Of a DNA stretch of 64,000 bases, positions 36,378-44,802 are shown one piece after another. Origin of the DNA: Streptomyces sp. SAJ15 (GTDB taxonomy: Bacteria > Actinomycetota > Actinomycetes > Streptomycetales > Streptomycetaceae); the NCBI RefSeq assembly GCF_007595705.1, contig NZ_NISY01000014.1:80422-144421 (forward strand), in the 5' to 3' direction. Position numbers and translations under genes: made by a program. The notes beneath the pieces were generated by a model. It did not search any database. It worked only from the letters and a program-made list of their open reading frames with translations, and was not told where the DNA came from. Position 1 is the first letter of the stretch; every line of letters starts with the position of its first letter.

Positions 36378-36854
36378 TCACGGCACCACCCATCGCGGCA
36401 TCCCGCCCGGACCGCCGTGCTCGGTGAGCAGGTCCAGCAGCCGGGTCCGGGAGGCCCTGAGTCGGCGCGCGACCACCGCGGCCGCGTGGGTGCACACCGC
36501 GTGGTCCAATCCGGGATCCTTCGCACACAGGGCGCGGACCTCCGCCGCGTCGAACGCGTAGGCGCGTACCGGCGTGCCCGCCTCCGCCCCGAGATGCCAG
36601 CGGCGGGGCGGGATCAGCCAGGACCAGCCCAGCAGCTCGCCCGGCCCGACGGTCTCGACGACCGCGGCGCGTCGGCCGGGGATGCGCAGGTCGAGCGCGA
36701 CCGTTCCGGTGCGGACGATCCAGAAGCGGTCGGCGTCGCCGCCCTCCTCGAAGATCCGCTCTCCCCCGGGGAACGACACCTCGTGGGCCAGAGCCGTCAG
36801 CCGCCCGTAGTACTCCTCCGACATCGCGCCGAAGACTCCGGACCTTGTGATCAC
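36378..36854 (-). CDS. Cyclic nucleotide-binding domain protein (Crp-type, no HTH)
   Basis: 158 residues, a single cNMP-binding beta-barrel: GGERIFEEGGDADRFWIVRT, then VALDLRIPG, VGPGELLGWSWLIPP and the closing helix. The usual phosphate-binding arginine motif is altered (GELLGWSWL), so nucleotide binding is uncertain. It lacks a helix-turn-helix and is not a full Crp regulator. The GTG at 36854 follows GAGGAGGCG. Such solo domains occur in many Streptomyces. Confidence 0.88.
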   Translation of the reverse strand: MITRSGVFGAMSEEYYGRLTALAHEVSFPGGERIFEEGGDADRFWIVRTGTVALDLRIPGRRAAVVETVGPGELLGWSWLIPPRRWHLGAEAGTPVRAYAFDAAEVRALCAKDPGLDHAVCTHAAAVVARRLRASRTRLLDLLTEHGGPGGMPRWVVP

Positions 36855-37225
36855 GCGTCGCCTCCTCGGTCTGGGCCCGCCCGGCAGGTCGTGGACCGCG
36901 CCGGACGGCAGCCGTCCGGGGCGATCGCCCGCCGTGGTCGGGGGGTTCCCGATCCGCCTCTCCCTCAGCATCCACCCCGGGGCGTCCCGGCCCCAGGGCC
37001 GGAAGGGGCATCGAGAGGGGCCGACCGGCCCGGGTGTCGCCAGGCCCTCCGGGCCGACCGGTCGCCGGCGACGAGCCGGTCTGCCCGTTGCCTGCCCGAG
37101 GGCGGCCGAAGGAAGAGGGCAGCGGCGGGAACAAGGAGCCGGACCGGGGGGTTGTCGATCACGTGGCCGGGACGGCGCGCCCCCGGACGCGACATCACCG
37201 AGAGCTCGGGAAGGACCGACACCTC

Positions 37226-37885
37226 ATGAAGATCGGCATCATCGGCGCAGGCAACATCGGCGGCAATCTGACCCGGCGACTCACCGCGCTCGGCCACGAC
37301 GTGTCCGTGGCCAACTCGCGGGGCCCGCAGACCCTGAGCGCGCTCGCCGAGGAGACCGGCGCCACCCCCGTCACCGTGGCCGAGGCGGCGCGCGGGGCGC
37401 GGATCGTGGTGGTCACGATCCCGCTGAAGAACATCCCCGACCTTCCGAAGGGCCTGCTCGACGGGGCCGCGGACGGCGTCGCCGTCATCGACACCGGCAA
37501 CTACTACCCCAAGGAGCGCGACGGCAGGATCGCCGCGATCGAGGAGGGGCTGACGGAGAGTCGCTGGACCGAGCGGCACCTCGGCCACCCCGTCGTCAAG
37601 GCGTTCAACGGGACCTACGCCCAGGACATCCTGGAGAGGCCGCGCCCCAAGGGGGACCCGGAGCGCATCGCGCTGCCGGTCGCCGGAGACGACGAGACGG
37701 CCAAGCAGGCGGTCCGCGACCTCATCGACGAACTCGGCTTCGACTCGGTGGACTCCGGCGGCATCGACGAGTCCTGGCGCCAGCAGCCCGACACCCCCGT
37801 CTACGGCCTGCGGGCCGGAGTCGAGGGCGTCACCGAGGCCCTGGCCGCCGCGTCGCCGGAGCGCCCGGAGGCGTTCCGGGCCTAG
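37226..37885 (+). CDS. NADP/F420-dependent oxidoreductase-like protein
   Basis: 219 residues. N-terminal Rossmann motif MKIGIIGAGNIGGNLTRRLT and the conserved NSRGP are typical of the NADPH:F420 reductase/ProC-like dinucleotide-binding family. IDTGNYYP, then KAFNGTYA follow. The C-terminal part is short, so the protein probably works as a dimer. The exact reaction is unknown. The ATG follows GGAAGGACC at good spacing. Confidence 0.83.
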   Translation: MKIGIIGAGNIGGNLTRRLTALGHDVSVANSRGPQTLSALAEETGATPVTVAEAARGARIVVVTIPLKNIPDLPKGLLDGAADGVAVIDTGNYYPKERDGRIAAIEEGLTESRWTERHLGHPVVKAFNGTYAQDILERPRPKGDPERIALPVAGDDETAKQAVRDLIDELGFDSVDSGGIDESWRQQPDTPVYGLRAGVEGVTEALAAASPERPEAFRA

Positions 37886-37954
37886 CGGAGGAGCACCGGC
37901 CGCGCCCCCGAGCCGCTGATGGGTCGGGGGCACGGAGGTGACGGGTGCGGGTGG

Positions 37955-38057
37955 CGGTCGGCTGCGCACGGTCCCCGCGCGGTGTGTGCGGCCGGCTGTG
38001 CGCGGTCCCCGCCGCGGCGTGTGCGGTCGGCTGCGCACGGTCTCCGCGCGGCGTGTG
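37955..38057. repeat. Three tandem 34-35-bp repeats
   Basis: Copies at 37955-37988, 37989-38023 and 38024-38057, each starting cgg(t/c)cggctg(c/t)gc and ending gtgtg. They sit about 260 bases before the MFS gene. Function unknown. Confidence 0.85.
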
Positions 38058-38175
38058 CGCGGAGTCTTGTCGGCGGGTTACCCCCTGGCTAGACTCCGCC
38101 GGAGTTTCACTTGACGCACATTTCCTTCACTGCTGTATCACCGACGATCGCCGATCTTCGGGACTCTCACAGGGG

Positions 38176-38292
38176 ATGCGCTCGACAGGGGGCCGGAGTG
38201 GAACGAAGAAGCGACGCACGCAGACGCGGAGCCTTATCCCCGATGTGCCCGCCGCGGAGTACGGCGGCTGGTCCACCACCCACACGTCCTGA
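38176..38292 (+). CDS. Candidate 38-residue peptide upstream of the RiPP transporter
   Basis: A short frame with a basic front half (SGTKKRRTQTRS) and a polar end, PDVPAAEYGGWSTTHTS. Third-position GC rises to normal Streptomyces coding levels only in the last 20 codons. It ends 27 bases before the MFS start. The EYGG tail loosely recalls the xYG site of splicease substrates, but that is speculation. The ATG directly abuts AGGGG, leaving no normal spacing. It could be a RiPP precursor or chance. Confidence 0.3.
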   Translation: MRSTGGRSGTKKRRTQTRSLIPDVPAAEYGGWSTTHTS

Positions 38293-38319
38293 GAAGCGGG
38301 TGTCGCGCCGGGGCCGGTG

Positions 38320-39687
38320 ATGGCGGCCGCTGCGGGAGGGCAGGGGGAGTCCGGCGACTCCGCGGCCCTCTCCACGGTGGGCGAGGACGGTTCCGCCGCG
38401 GCGACGCCGTCGCGGCCCGCCTCCGGCGGGGACGTGCGGCTGTACTGGTGGGCGAACACCACCGACGCCCTGGGCACGCAGATCTCCGGGCTGGTGCTGC
38501 CCGTCTTCCTGCTGTCGCTCGGGCAGTCACCGGCCGCGATCGGACTGATCACCGGCGCCTCCCTGGGGGCCGGACTCCTCCTGGCCCCCTACGCCGCGGT
38601 GCTGGCGGACCGCGGCGCCCGCAAGCGGGTGATGGTCTGGTCGGCCACCGTGTCCGCCATGGCGATGGGATCGGTCGCCGCGGCGGCAGCGTTGGGGCAC
38701 GTCGTCTGGGCCCATGTGCTCACCGCGCTCGTGGTGGAGCGCTTCGCGACCTCCTGTCAGGAGGCCGCCGCCAGTGGGACGGTGGCGGCCGTCGCCCCCC
38801 GGGCCGACTACCCCCGGGTGGTCTCCCGACTCCAGGCCGGCGAACAGGGTGCCCTGGTGGCCGGCCCGGTCCTCGGCGGCTGGCTCTACCAGTGGTTCCG
38901 CTGGCTGCCGTTCCTGGCGGACGCCGTCTCGTATCTCGTCGCCGCGGTGTGCGTACGCCGCATGCGATCCAAGCTGACCCCCGCACCCGCCCCCGTCTCC
39001 GGCCCCGACCCGAGCCCCGACCCGAGTCCGGACGGCGGGACGGAGGCGTCGGCGGGGCCACCCCGGACCGCCTGGCGCGCCACCGCGACCGAGGTCGGCG
39101 CGGGGCTGCGGCTGGCCCTCGACACCCCGTTCCTCCGGCTGGTGTTGCTGTGGACCACGGCCGTGGGCGGCGCCCTGGGCGGCCTCTACTACAGCGTCGT
39201 CTTCCGCGTCGGCGGCGACGGGACACACGCCTCGGCCCTGGGACTGGCGCTCTCCTGCGCGGGCGGCGCCGGGCTGGTCGGGTCGCTGGCCGCTCCCCGG
39301 CTGGCGCGCGGACTCTCCCCGGCCGCCGGCCTGGTGACGGTGTCCTGGCTCATGGTGCCGATCGCGGCGGGCCTCGCCCTGACCGACCGACTCTGGGCGT
39401 ACGGGGTGCTGTTCGGCGCGCTGTCGCTGCTGACCGCGGTCGTCACCGTGGTGCTCCAGGCGCACGCCGTGGCGGTGACACCGCCGCACCTTCAGGCCCG
39501 CACCGGCACGGCCCTCGCCACCGCCGCCGGTGCCGCGGCGGCGCTCGCGCCCATCGTGGCCGGGGCGTGCGCCGACGGCTTCGGCCCGGCCGCGACCAGC
39601 GCCGGCTGCGCGGTGCTGCTGGCCGCGGTCGCCGCGCGGACCACCCGGGCGGCCCTCGCCGGCTCCCTACCGGGCAGGGCCGCATGA
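38320..39687 (+). CDS. MFS transporter of the RiPP cluster
   Basis: 455 residues, a 12-helix major-facilitator protein. The first helices include IGLITGASLGAGLLLAPYAA, and the loop between helices 2 and 3 is VLADRGARKRVMVWSATV, the MFS signature. A proline-rich cytoplasmic loop (SGPDPSPDPSPDGGTEASAG) separates the two halves. It probably exports the finished peptide. Its stop overlaps the S9 peptidase start as ATGA, showing translational coupling. Either GTG 38317 or ATG 38320 is the start. Confidence 0.88.
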   Translation: MAAAAGGQGESGDSAALSTVGEDGSAAATPSRPASGGDVRLYWWANTTDALGTQISGLVLPVFLLSLGQSPAAIGLITGASLGAGLLLAPYAAVLADRGARKRVMVWSATVSAMAMGSVAAAAALGHVVWAHVLTALVVERFATSCQEAAASGTVAAVAPRADYPRVVSRLQAGEQGALVAGPVLGGWLYQWFRWLPFLADAVSYLVAAVCVRRMRSKLTPAPAPVSGPDPSPDPSPDGGTEASAGPPRTAWRATATEVGAGLRLALDTPFLRLVLLWTTAVGGALGGLYYSVVFRVGGDGTHASALGLALSCAGGAGLVGSLAAPRLARGLSPAAGLVTVSWLMVPIAAGLALTDRLWAYGVLFGALSLLTAVVTVVLQAHAVAVTPPHLQARTGTALATAAGAAAALAPIVAGACADGFGPAATSAGCAVLLAAVAARTTRAALAGSLPGRAA

Positions 39688-41714
39688 GCGCCCCGGCCTC
39701 CACCGCGGAGCCGACCGGCGGCGACGGGCCCCGGTTCGCGATCTACCGGGCCGAGCTCCCCGAGGTCTGTCCCACCGATCCGGCGCTCATGGCCCTTACC
39801 GGCGACGCGGGCGGACGGTGCGAGATCTTCGCCTGGAACGGCCGGACCGGCCGCGCCCGCCAGGTCACCGACCGGCCGTACGGCACGCTGCACTGCGCCA
39901 TCGGAGCCGACGCCGCCATCTGGTGGTTCGACGAGGACCGCGACGGCGTCGGCGGCTGGCGCCGCCAGCCGTTCCTGGGCGGACCGGACCGGCCGGCCCT
40001 GCCGGGCGTACCCCCGGGCACCCCGCGCGGCCTGGCCTCGGCCGCCGACGGCACGGTCGCCGTCGGCCTGGGCGACGCCGAGGGCCTGAGCGTGTACCTG
40101 GGCGTACCGGGCCGCTCCGCCCGCCGGGTGCTGCGGGTCGCCGGCCCCGCCGTCCTCGCCGGTCTCTCCGCGAACGGCGAGCTGATCGCCGTCACCACCA
40201 CCGCGGCCGGACCGCGGGCGGTCACGGTGTACCGGACCGACGGCACCCCGCTGGCGCGGCTCTCCGGCCGGCGCGGCCGGATCTGGTCACTCGGCTTCGC
40301 CCCGGCCGACGCTCGGCCGTCGGGCGACCCGCCCCCCGATGGCCGTCCCGTCTCCGCGTCCTCGCCCCACCACGCCACCTCCCCGCCGACCCGCCGGGCC
40401 ACGTCCGAACTGCTGCTCGTCCGTGAGCACGGCGACGGTTACGCCCTCGCCACCTGGAGTCCCGGCGCCGGCCCGGAGACACACGCGTGGTGCGCGTTCG
40501 ACACCGAGATCACCGCCCGCTGGTACCCGGGCGGCGGACGGGTGCTGGTCCGGCAGGACCGATGGGGCCGCAGCCGCCTGTTCGCCGTCGACCTCCTACG
40601 GCGTACCCGGGTGCCGATCCCGGTGCCGGCCGGCACCGTGCTGGACGCCGCACCGCGCGGCGATGACGAGGTCCACTACCTCTGGACCGACTCGGCCACC
40701 CCGCCCCGGCTCCGCTCCACGGGCCGGACCCGGCTGCCGACCGTCGGCACCCCGGCCGGCCGGGTGCCGGGCCGGCACACCGAGCTGTGGACCGAGGGCG
40801 CCGACGGGCCGATGCACACCCTGCTCGGTCTGCCCGACACCGACGGGACGCGGCCGCCCCTGGTCTTCCTGGTGCACGGCGGGCCCGCCGACCACGACCG
40901 GGACGCCTACGACCCGATGGCGCACTCGCTGGTCGCGTCCGGATACGCGGTCGCGCGCGTCAACTACCGGGGGTCCACCGGCTACGGGCCGCGCTGGCGC
41001 GACGCCTACCGGGAAGGCGTGGGGCTCACCCAGGTCGCCGACCTCGCCGCGGTCCGCGCCGAGCTGCTCCGCCGCGGGCTGGTCCGACCCGACGCGGTGG
41101 GACTGTGGGGCACCTCCTGGGGCGGCTACCTGGTGCTGCTCGCCCTGGGCACCCGCCCGGAGCTCTGGCAGGCCGGGGTGGCGGTCAAGCCGGTGGCCGA
41201 CTGCGCGCTGGCCCACCGCCTCGGCACCCCCGCCCTGCGCGCCCTGGACGAGGCGCTGTTCGGGGGCACGCCCGAGGAGGTGCCCGAGCGCTACGCCCGC
41301 AGCTCGCCCCTCCGGTACGCGGCCCGCGTCCGCGCGCCCCTGCTGGTGGTGGCGGGCACCCGGGACGCCAAGTGCCCACCCGGACAGATCCGGAGCTATC
41401 TGTCGGCGCTCACCGCGGCCGGCGTCCCGCACGAGGCGATGTGGCTGGACACCGGCCACGACGGCTACCTCGGCGGCGAGCACATCGCGGTGCTGCGCCG
41501 CGCGATGACCTTCCTCGGCCGAGGGCTGCGCGGCCCACGGCGAGAGGAGCACCCGACCACCCGCGGCCGAGGGCGCGGGGGCGACGGGAGCGGCCATGCC
41601 ACCGGCGTCACCGGTGACCGTGCCACCGGCGAGCCCGGTGGCCGCACCGACGGCCCTCCCGACGAACGCACCACCGACGCCGGCACCGCCGGCCGACCTG
41701 TGGAGAGGGGGTAG
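39684..41714 (+). CDS. S9-family prolyl oligopeptidase-like peptidase
   Basis: 676 residues. The N-terminal half is a beta-propeller with degenerate repeats. The C-terminal alpha/beta-hydrolase has the full triad: Ser478 (GTSWGG), Asp561 (AGTRDAKC) and His592 (DTGHDGY). It should cut short peptides; in this cluster it may remove a leader or follower peptide. The last 55 residues are disordered (Gly, Arg, Thr-rich). It is coupled to the MFS gene by ATGA and is followed 5 bases later by the 39-residue peptide gene. Confidence 0.88.
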   Translation: MSAPASTAEPTGGDGPRFAIYRAELPEVCPTDPALMALTGDAGGRCEIFAWNGRTGRARQVTDRPYGTLHCAIGADAAIWWFDEDRDGVGGWRRQPFLGGPDRPALPGVPPGTPRGLASAADGTVAVGLGDAEGLSVYLGVPGRSARRVLRVAGPAVLAGLSANGELIAVTTTAAGPRAVTVYRTDGTPLARLSGRRGRIWSLGFAPADARPSGDPPPDGRPVSASSPHHATSPPTRRATSELLLVREHGDGYALATWSPGAGPETHAWCAFDTEITARWYPGGGRVLVRQDRWGRSRLFAVDLLRRTRVPIPVPAGTVLDAAPRGDDEVHYLWTDSATPPRLRSTGRTRLPTVGTPAGRVPGRHTELWTEGADGPMHTLLGLPDTDGTRPPLVFLVHGGPADHDRDAYDPMAHSLVASGYAVARVNYRGSTGYGPRWRDAYREGVGLTQVADLAAVRAELLRRGLVRPDAVGLWGTSWGGYLVLLALGTRPELWQAGVAVKPVADCALAHRLGTPALRALDEALFGGTPEEVPERYARSSPLRYAARVRAPLLVVAGTRDAKCPPGQIRSYLSALTAAGVPHEAMWLDTGHDGYLGGEHIAVLRRAMTFLGRGLRGPRREEHPTTRGRGRGGDGSGHATGVTGDRATGEPGGRTDGPPDERTTDAGTAGRPVERG

Positions 41715-41719
41715 CAGCC

Positions 41720-41839
41720 GTGCAGAAGGACATCATCCAGAACGACCCGCTGATGGGTGACGAGGAGAACCGGAAGCCGGGCGTGATGATCAGCGTCACC
41801 GTCCCGTTCCGTAACGCGGAGGACAGCGAGGAGGAGTGA
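41720..41839 (+). CDS. Candidate RiPP precursor peptide (39 residues)
   Basis: A 39-residue frame read from GTG, preceded by GGAGAGGGGG with 8-base spacing, so translation is very likely. The N-terminal half is charged (QKDIIQNDPLMGDEENRK). The middle, GVMISVTVPFR, is rich in Val, Ile, Pro and Phe, residues that B12-dependent radical SAM enzymes methylate, e.g. in bottromycin. The end is acidic (NAEDSEEE). It lies directly before the radical SAM gene. No family was recognised; the role as precursor is inferred from size, composition and place. Confidence 0.6.
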   Translation: MQKDIIQNDPLMGDEENRKPGVMISVTVPFRNAEDSEEE

Positions 41840-41935
41840 CTCCTCTCCGGTCGGCCCGGTCCGACCACCGGGCCGACCGGTCTCCACCCCGCGCCGCCCT
41901 CCCGCCCTCTCCGTACCTCCCGCCGAGGAGCCGTC

Positions 41936-43855
41936 ATGCGCGTCCTGCTGGTCAACATGCCCTGGTCTCCCATCGATCTGCCGTCCCTGGCGCTCGGCAT
42001 CCTCAAGCGCAGCGTCGACGAACGCGTGCCCGGCGCGCACGCCGACGTGCTGCACGCCAATCTGGAGTTCACCGACTGGATCACCGCCCGTACCCCCTTC
42101 ACCAGCGCGGACTACGAGTACTACGCGCTCTCCTCCTACTTCCTGGGCTGCGGGGACTGGGTCTTCTCCTCCGCGCTGTACGACGACCCGGAGTGGCGGG
42201 TGGCGGAGTTCACGGCGGCGATGTCGGACAAGCTGCGCCCGTCACGGCTGGAGAAGACACTCCAACTGCATCGGACGGTGCCGCGCTTCGTGCGGGAGGC
42301 GGCCGAACGGATCGTCGCCGCCGCCCCGGACGTCGTCGGGTTCACCTCCACCTTCCAGCAGAACACCGCCGCGTTGGCCGCGGCCAAGGAGATCAAGCGG
42401 CTGGCCCCGCACATCGTGACGGTCTTCGGCGGTGCCAACTGCGACGCGGAGCAGGGGGCCGCCGCACACCGCAACTTCCCCTTCGTGGACCATGTGATCC
42501 GCGGCGAGGGCGAGGCCGCGTTCCCCGCGCTGCTCACCGCGCTCCGCGACGGCGGCGCGCTCGACGCCGTGCCGGGGCTGTGCCACCGCGGCCCCGACGG
42601 CGCCAGCGTCGTCAACCCGATGAGCACCAGACCGCTGCCGCCCGCCGCCATCCTGCCGCCCGACTACACCGGCTACTTCGAGCGGCTCGCCGCCTCCACG
42701 GCCCGCGCCTGGGTGGAGCCGAAGCTGGTGGTGGAGGGCGCCCGCGGCTGCTGGTGGGGGGAGAAGCACCACTGCACCTTCTGCGGTCTCAACGGCTCGT
42801 TCATGCAGTTCCGCAGCAAGAGCCCGGACACCTTCTACGAAGAGATCATGGAGCTCTCCCGGCGACACCGGGTCCTGGACATGTACGTCGTCGACAACAT
42901 CCTCGACATGGGCTACCTGACCACGGTCCTGCCGCGGATCATCGACAGCGGCCACGACCTGCGGCTGCACATCGAGATCAAGGCGAACATGCGCCGCGCC
43001 CAACTGCGCACCCTCGCCGAGGCCGGCCTGATCTACGTCCAGCCCGGCATCGAGAGCCTCAACAGCCGTGTCCTGGGCCTGATGGACAAGGGCGTCAGCG
43101 GCTGCCAGAACGTGCGGATGCTGCGCGACGGCGCGGAGACGGGCCTGTCCGTCGCCTGGAACTACCTGCACGGCTTCCCGGGAGAGACGGACGCCGACTA
43201 CGAGCCGGTCATCGCCCAGATCCCCGCCCTGGAGCATCTGAACCCACCGGTCGACCGGTCCGCGCGGATCGCCATCGAACGCTTCAGCCCGTACTTCGAC
43301 CGGCCCGAACTCGGCTTCTCCGACCTGCGGCCCGAGAAGCACTACCGCTTCACCTACGACCTGCCGGAGGAGGAGCTGTACGACCTCGCGTACGTCTTCG
43401 AGGCGCCGGATCGCGGCATCGGCGAGGGCACCGCGAACGCGCTCAGCGACGCGCTGACGGAGTGGAAGAAGCACAACGTCGACAGCCGGCTCACCCACTC
43501 CGACCTCGGCGACCGGGTCGTCCTGGTGAGCCGCCGGCGGAAGTTCGACTGGGGGGTGCGGGAGCTGACCGAGCCGCTGCACCTGGCGGCGTTCCGGCTG
43601 CTGGACCAGCCGCACGCGCTCACCCCGCTGACCCGCAAGCTGCGCGACCGGCTGCCCGGACGGGACGTCGAGGAGCCGGAGGTGGCCGCCCTGTTGGAGG
43701 AGTGGCTGGCCCTCGGGCTGGTGTTCACCGACGCCGGTCAGTACGTGCACATCGCGCCCGCCGCGGTCAACGAGGACCTGCTGCGGCTCTACTTCATGCG
43801 CCATGCGCACGCCGACCCCGCGCCCCGGACACCCGAGCCGGCCGGCCGGGCCTGA
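41936..43855 (+). CDS. B12-binding radical SAM enzyme (RiPP maturation C-methyltransferase type)
   Basis: 639 residues. The N-terminal cobalamin-binding-type domain includes DVVGFTSTFQQNTAALAAAK and TVFGGANCD. The [4Fe-4S] cluster motif is non-canonical, Cys272-x7-Cys280-x2-Cys283 (GCWWGEKHHCTFCGLNG), as in the RiPP maturation radical SAM protein 1 family. DNILDMGYL and QPGIESLNSRVL follow in the barrel. The enzyme probably C-methylates unactivated carbons of a precursor peptide using SAM and methylcobalamin. The ATG after GAGGAG is clear. It is followed by the DUF5825-like gene. Confidence 0.92.
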   Translation: MRVLLVNMPWSPIDLPSLALGILKRSVDERVPGAHADVLHANLEFTDWITARTPFTSADYEYYALSSYFLGCGDWVFSSALYDDPEWRVAEFTAAMSDKLRPSRLEKTLQLHRTVPRFVREAAERIVAAAPDVVGFTSTFQQNTAALAAAKEIKRLAPHIVTVFGGANCDAEQGAAAHRNFPFVDHVIRGEGEAAFPALLTALRDGGALDAVPGLCHRGPDGASVVNPMSTRPLPPAAILPPDYTGYFERLAASTARAWVEPKLVVEGARGCWWGEKHHCTFCGLNGSFMQFRSKSPDTFYEEIMELSRRHRVLDMYVVDNILDMGYLTTVLPRIIDSGHDLRLHIEIKANMRRAQLRTLAEAGLIYVQPGIESLNSRVLGLMDKGVSGCQNVRMLRDGAETGLSVAWNYLHGFPGETDADYEPVIAQIPALEHLNPPVDRSARIAIERFSPYFDRPELGFSDLRPEKHYRFTYDLPEEELYDLAYVFEAPDRGIGEGTANALSDALTEWKKHNVDSRLTHSDLGDRVVLVSRRRKFDWGVRELTEPLHLAAFRLLDQPHALTPLTRKLRDRLPGRDVEEPEVAALLEEWLALGLVFTDAGQYVHIAPAAVNEDLLRLYFMRHAHADPAPRTPEPAGRA

Positions 43856-43942
43856 CCGCCCGACCGCCGTCTTCCCCCGTTCGTGACGGCCGGAAGGCCA
43901 CCCTGATCGTCACCCCGTCGGAAGCAGGAGGAGCGACCCCGG

Positions 43943-44641
43943 ATGAGCAGCACCACCACCCCGCCGACGGCGGAGGCCGACGCCCCGGACCGTCCCGTGT
44001 CGGTACTCGCCTGGCGCGACTACGACATCGACGCCTGCCGCCTGCCGGGCATGGACCTGGGCGAGCTCGCGATCGGCGGTCGGTCCGCCGAGGAGGTCAC
44101 CCGGCTGTGGGAGCTGGGCGCCCGCAGGGTGCGGCTCCCGAAGACCGTGGATCTGGCGGTCGCCGCGGCCGACCCGGTCGCCGCCGCCCGTGCGGTGCGC
44201 GCCCTGTGTCTGGTCCGCGACCTGACGGCCCGGGCGGTGCTGGTCGAGTGGCGGCTGACGCTCGCCGACGCGGACCCGGACGGGTGGCGGGCGCTGAACC
44301 ATCTGCAACCACCCCAGGACCTGGCCGGTCCGACCGGCGCGACCGAGGCCCTCGCGGAGTGGCGCCACCGCCACTACCTGTGCAAGTGCCTGTGGCGTCA
44401 GGGGCCGGGCTTCGTCCAGATCCGCGACCGCCGCTGGGGCGACCTCCGCCGGTTCACGGTCGCGGAACCCGAGTACCAGGAGGCGATCGCCCTCCTGGAG
44501 GACGGCGTGCCCGCCCGCCGGGTGGACCCGGAGATCCTCGCCGACCTGCGCTCGGAGCGCCTGGTCGGCGAGGTCGGCGAGCTGGTCTGGTGGCTGCCGT
44601 ACCGGGTGCGGCGCTGGATCCAGGAGGCCATGACGGTCTGA
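43943..44641 (+). CDS. DUF5825-like partner of the radical SAM enzyme
   Basis: 232 residues; resembles DUF5825, a family recalled as neighbouring RiPP C-methyltransferases in Streptomyces. Visible features are SVLAWRDYDIDACRLPGMDL, then VTRLWELGARRVRLPKTVDL and a tryptophan-rich end (GELVWWLPYRVRRWIQEAM). RHRHYLCKCLWRQGPGFVQI contains two cysteines that could bind metal. It may be a partner or leader-recognition protein. The ATG follows AGGAGGAGC. It ends the cluster before a strong terminator. Confidence 0.7.
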   Translation: MSSTTTPPTAEADAPDRPVSVLAWRDYDIDACRLPGMDLGELAIGGRSAEEVTRLWELGARRVRLPKTVDLAVAAADPVAAARAVRALCLVRDLTARAVLVEWRLTLADADPDGWRALNHLQPPQDLAGPTGATEALAEWRHRHYLCKCLWRQGPGFVQIRDRRWGDLRRFTVAEPEYQEAIALLEDGVPARRVDPEILADLRSERLVGEVGELVWWLPYRVRRWIQEAMTV

Positions 44642-44710
44642 GCCCCGGCGCGACGCGCGGCACGCGCCGTGGTGGAGCCGGAGCGAGCGCGATGAGCGCA
44701 CGGCACACCG

Positions 44711-44760
44711 ACGGGTGTGCCGGCACACACCGCCTCGGCGGCGCCTGCCGGCACACCCGT
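44711..44760. terminator. Bidirectional terminator between RiPP cluster and sugar operon
   Basis: Perfect 15-bp inverted repeat (left arm acgggtgtgccggca at 44711-44725, right arm 44746-44760) with a 20-base loop. It is flanked by the stops of convergent genes at 44641 and 44803. Confidence 0.85.
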
Positions 44761-44802
44761 CTGCCGATCTCACTCCCGATGTCTCGTCATCGGATCGGCG
44801 TG

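Larger units (their letters stand above)
37886..38319. other. Intergenic stretch upstream of the RiPP cluster
   Basis: 434 bases. It holds three tandem ~34-bp repeats (37955-38057), then a lower-GC promoter-like stretch (about 38095-38160) and a short peptide-coding frame (38176-38292). A second open frame ends at 38320 with TGA overlapping the MFS ATG, but its codon use is poor. Confidence 0.6.

Noticed and set aside
37955..38057. CRISPR array
   Set aside because: Repeats are directly abutting with no spacers and only three copies.
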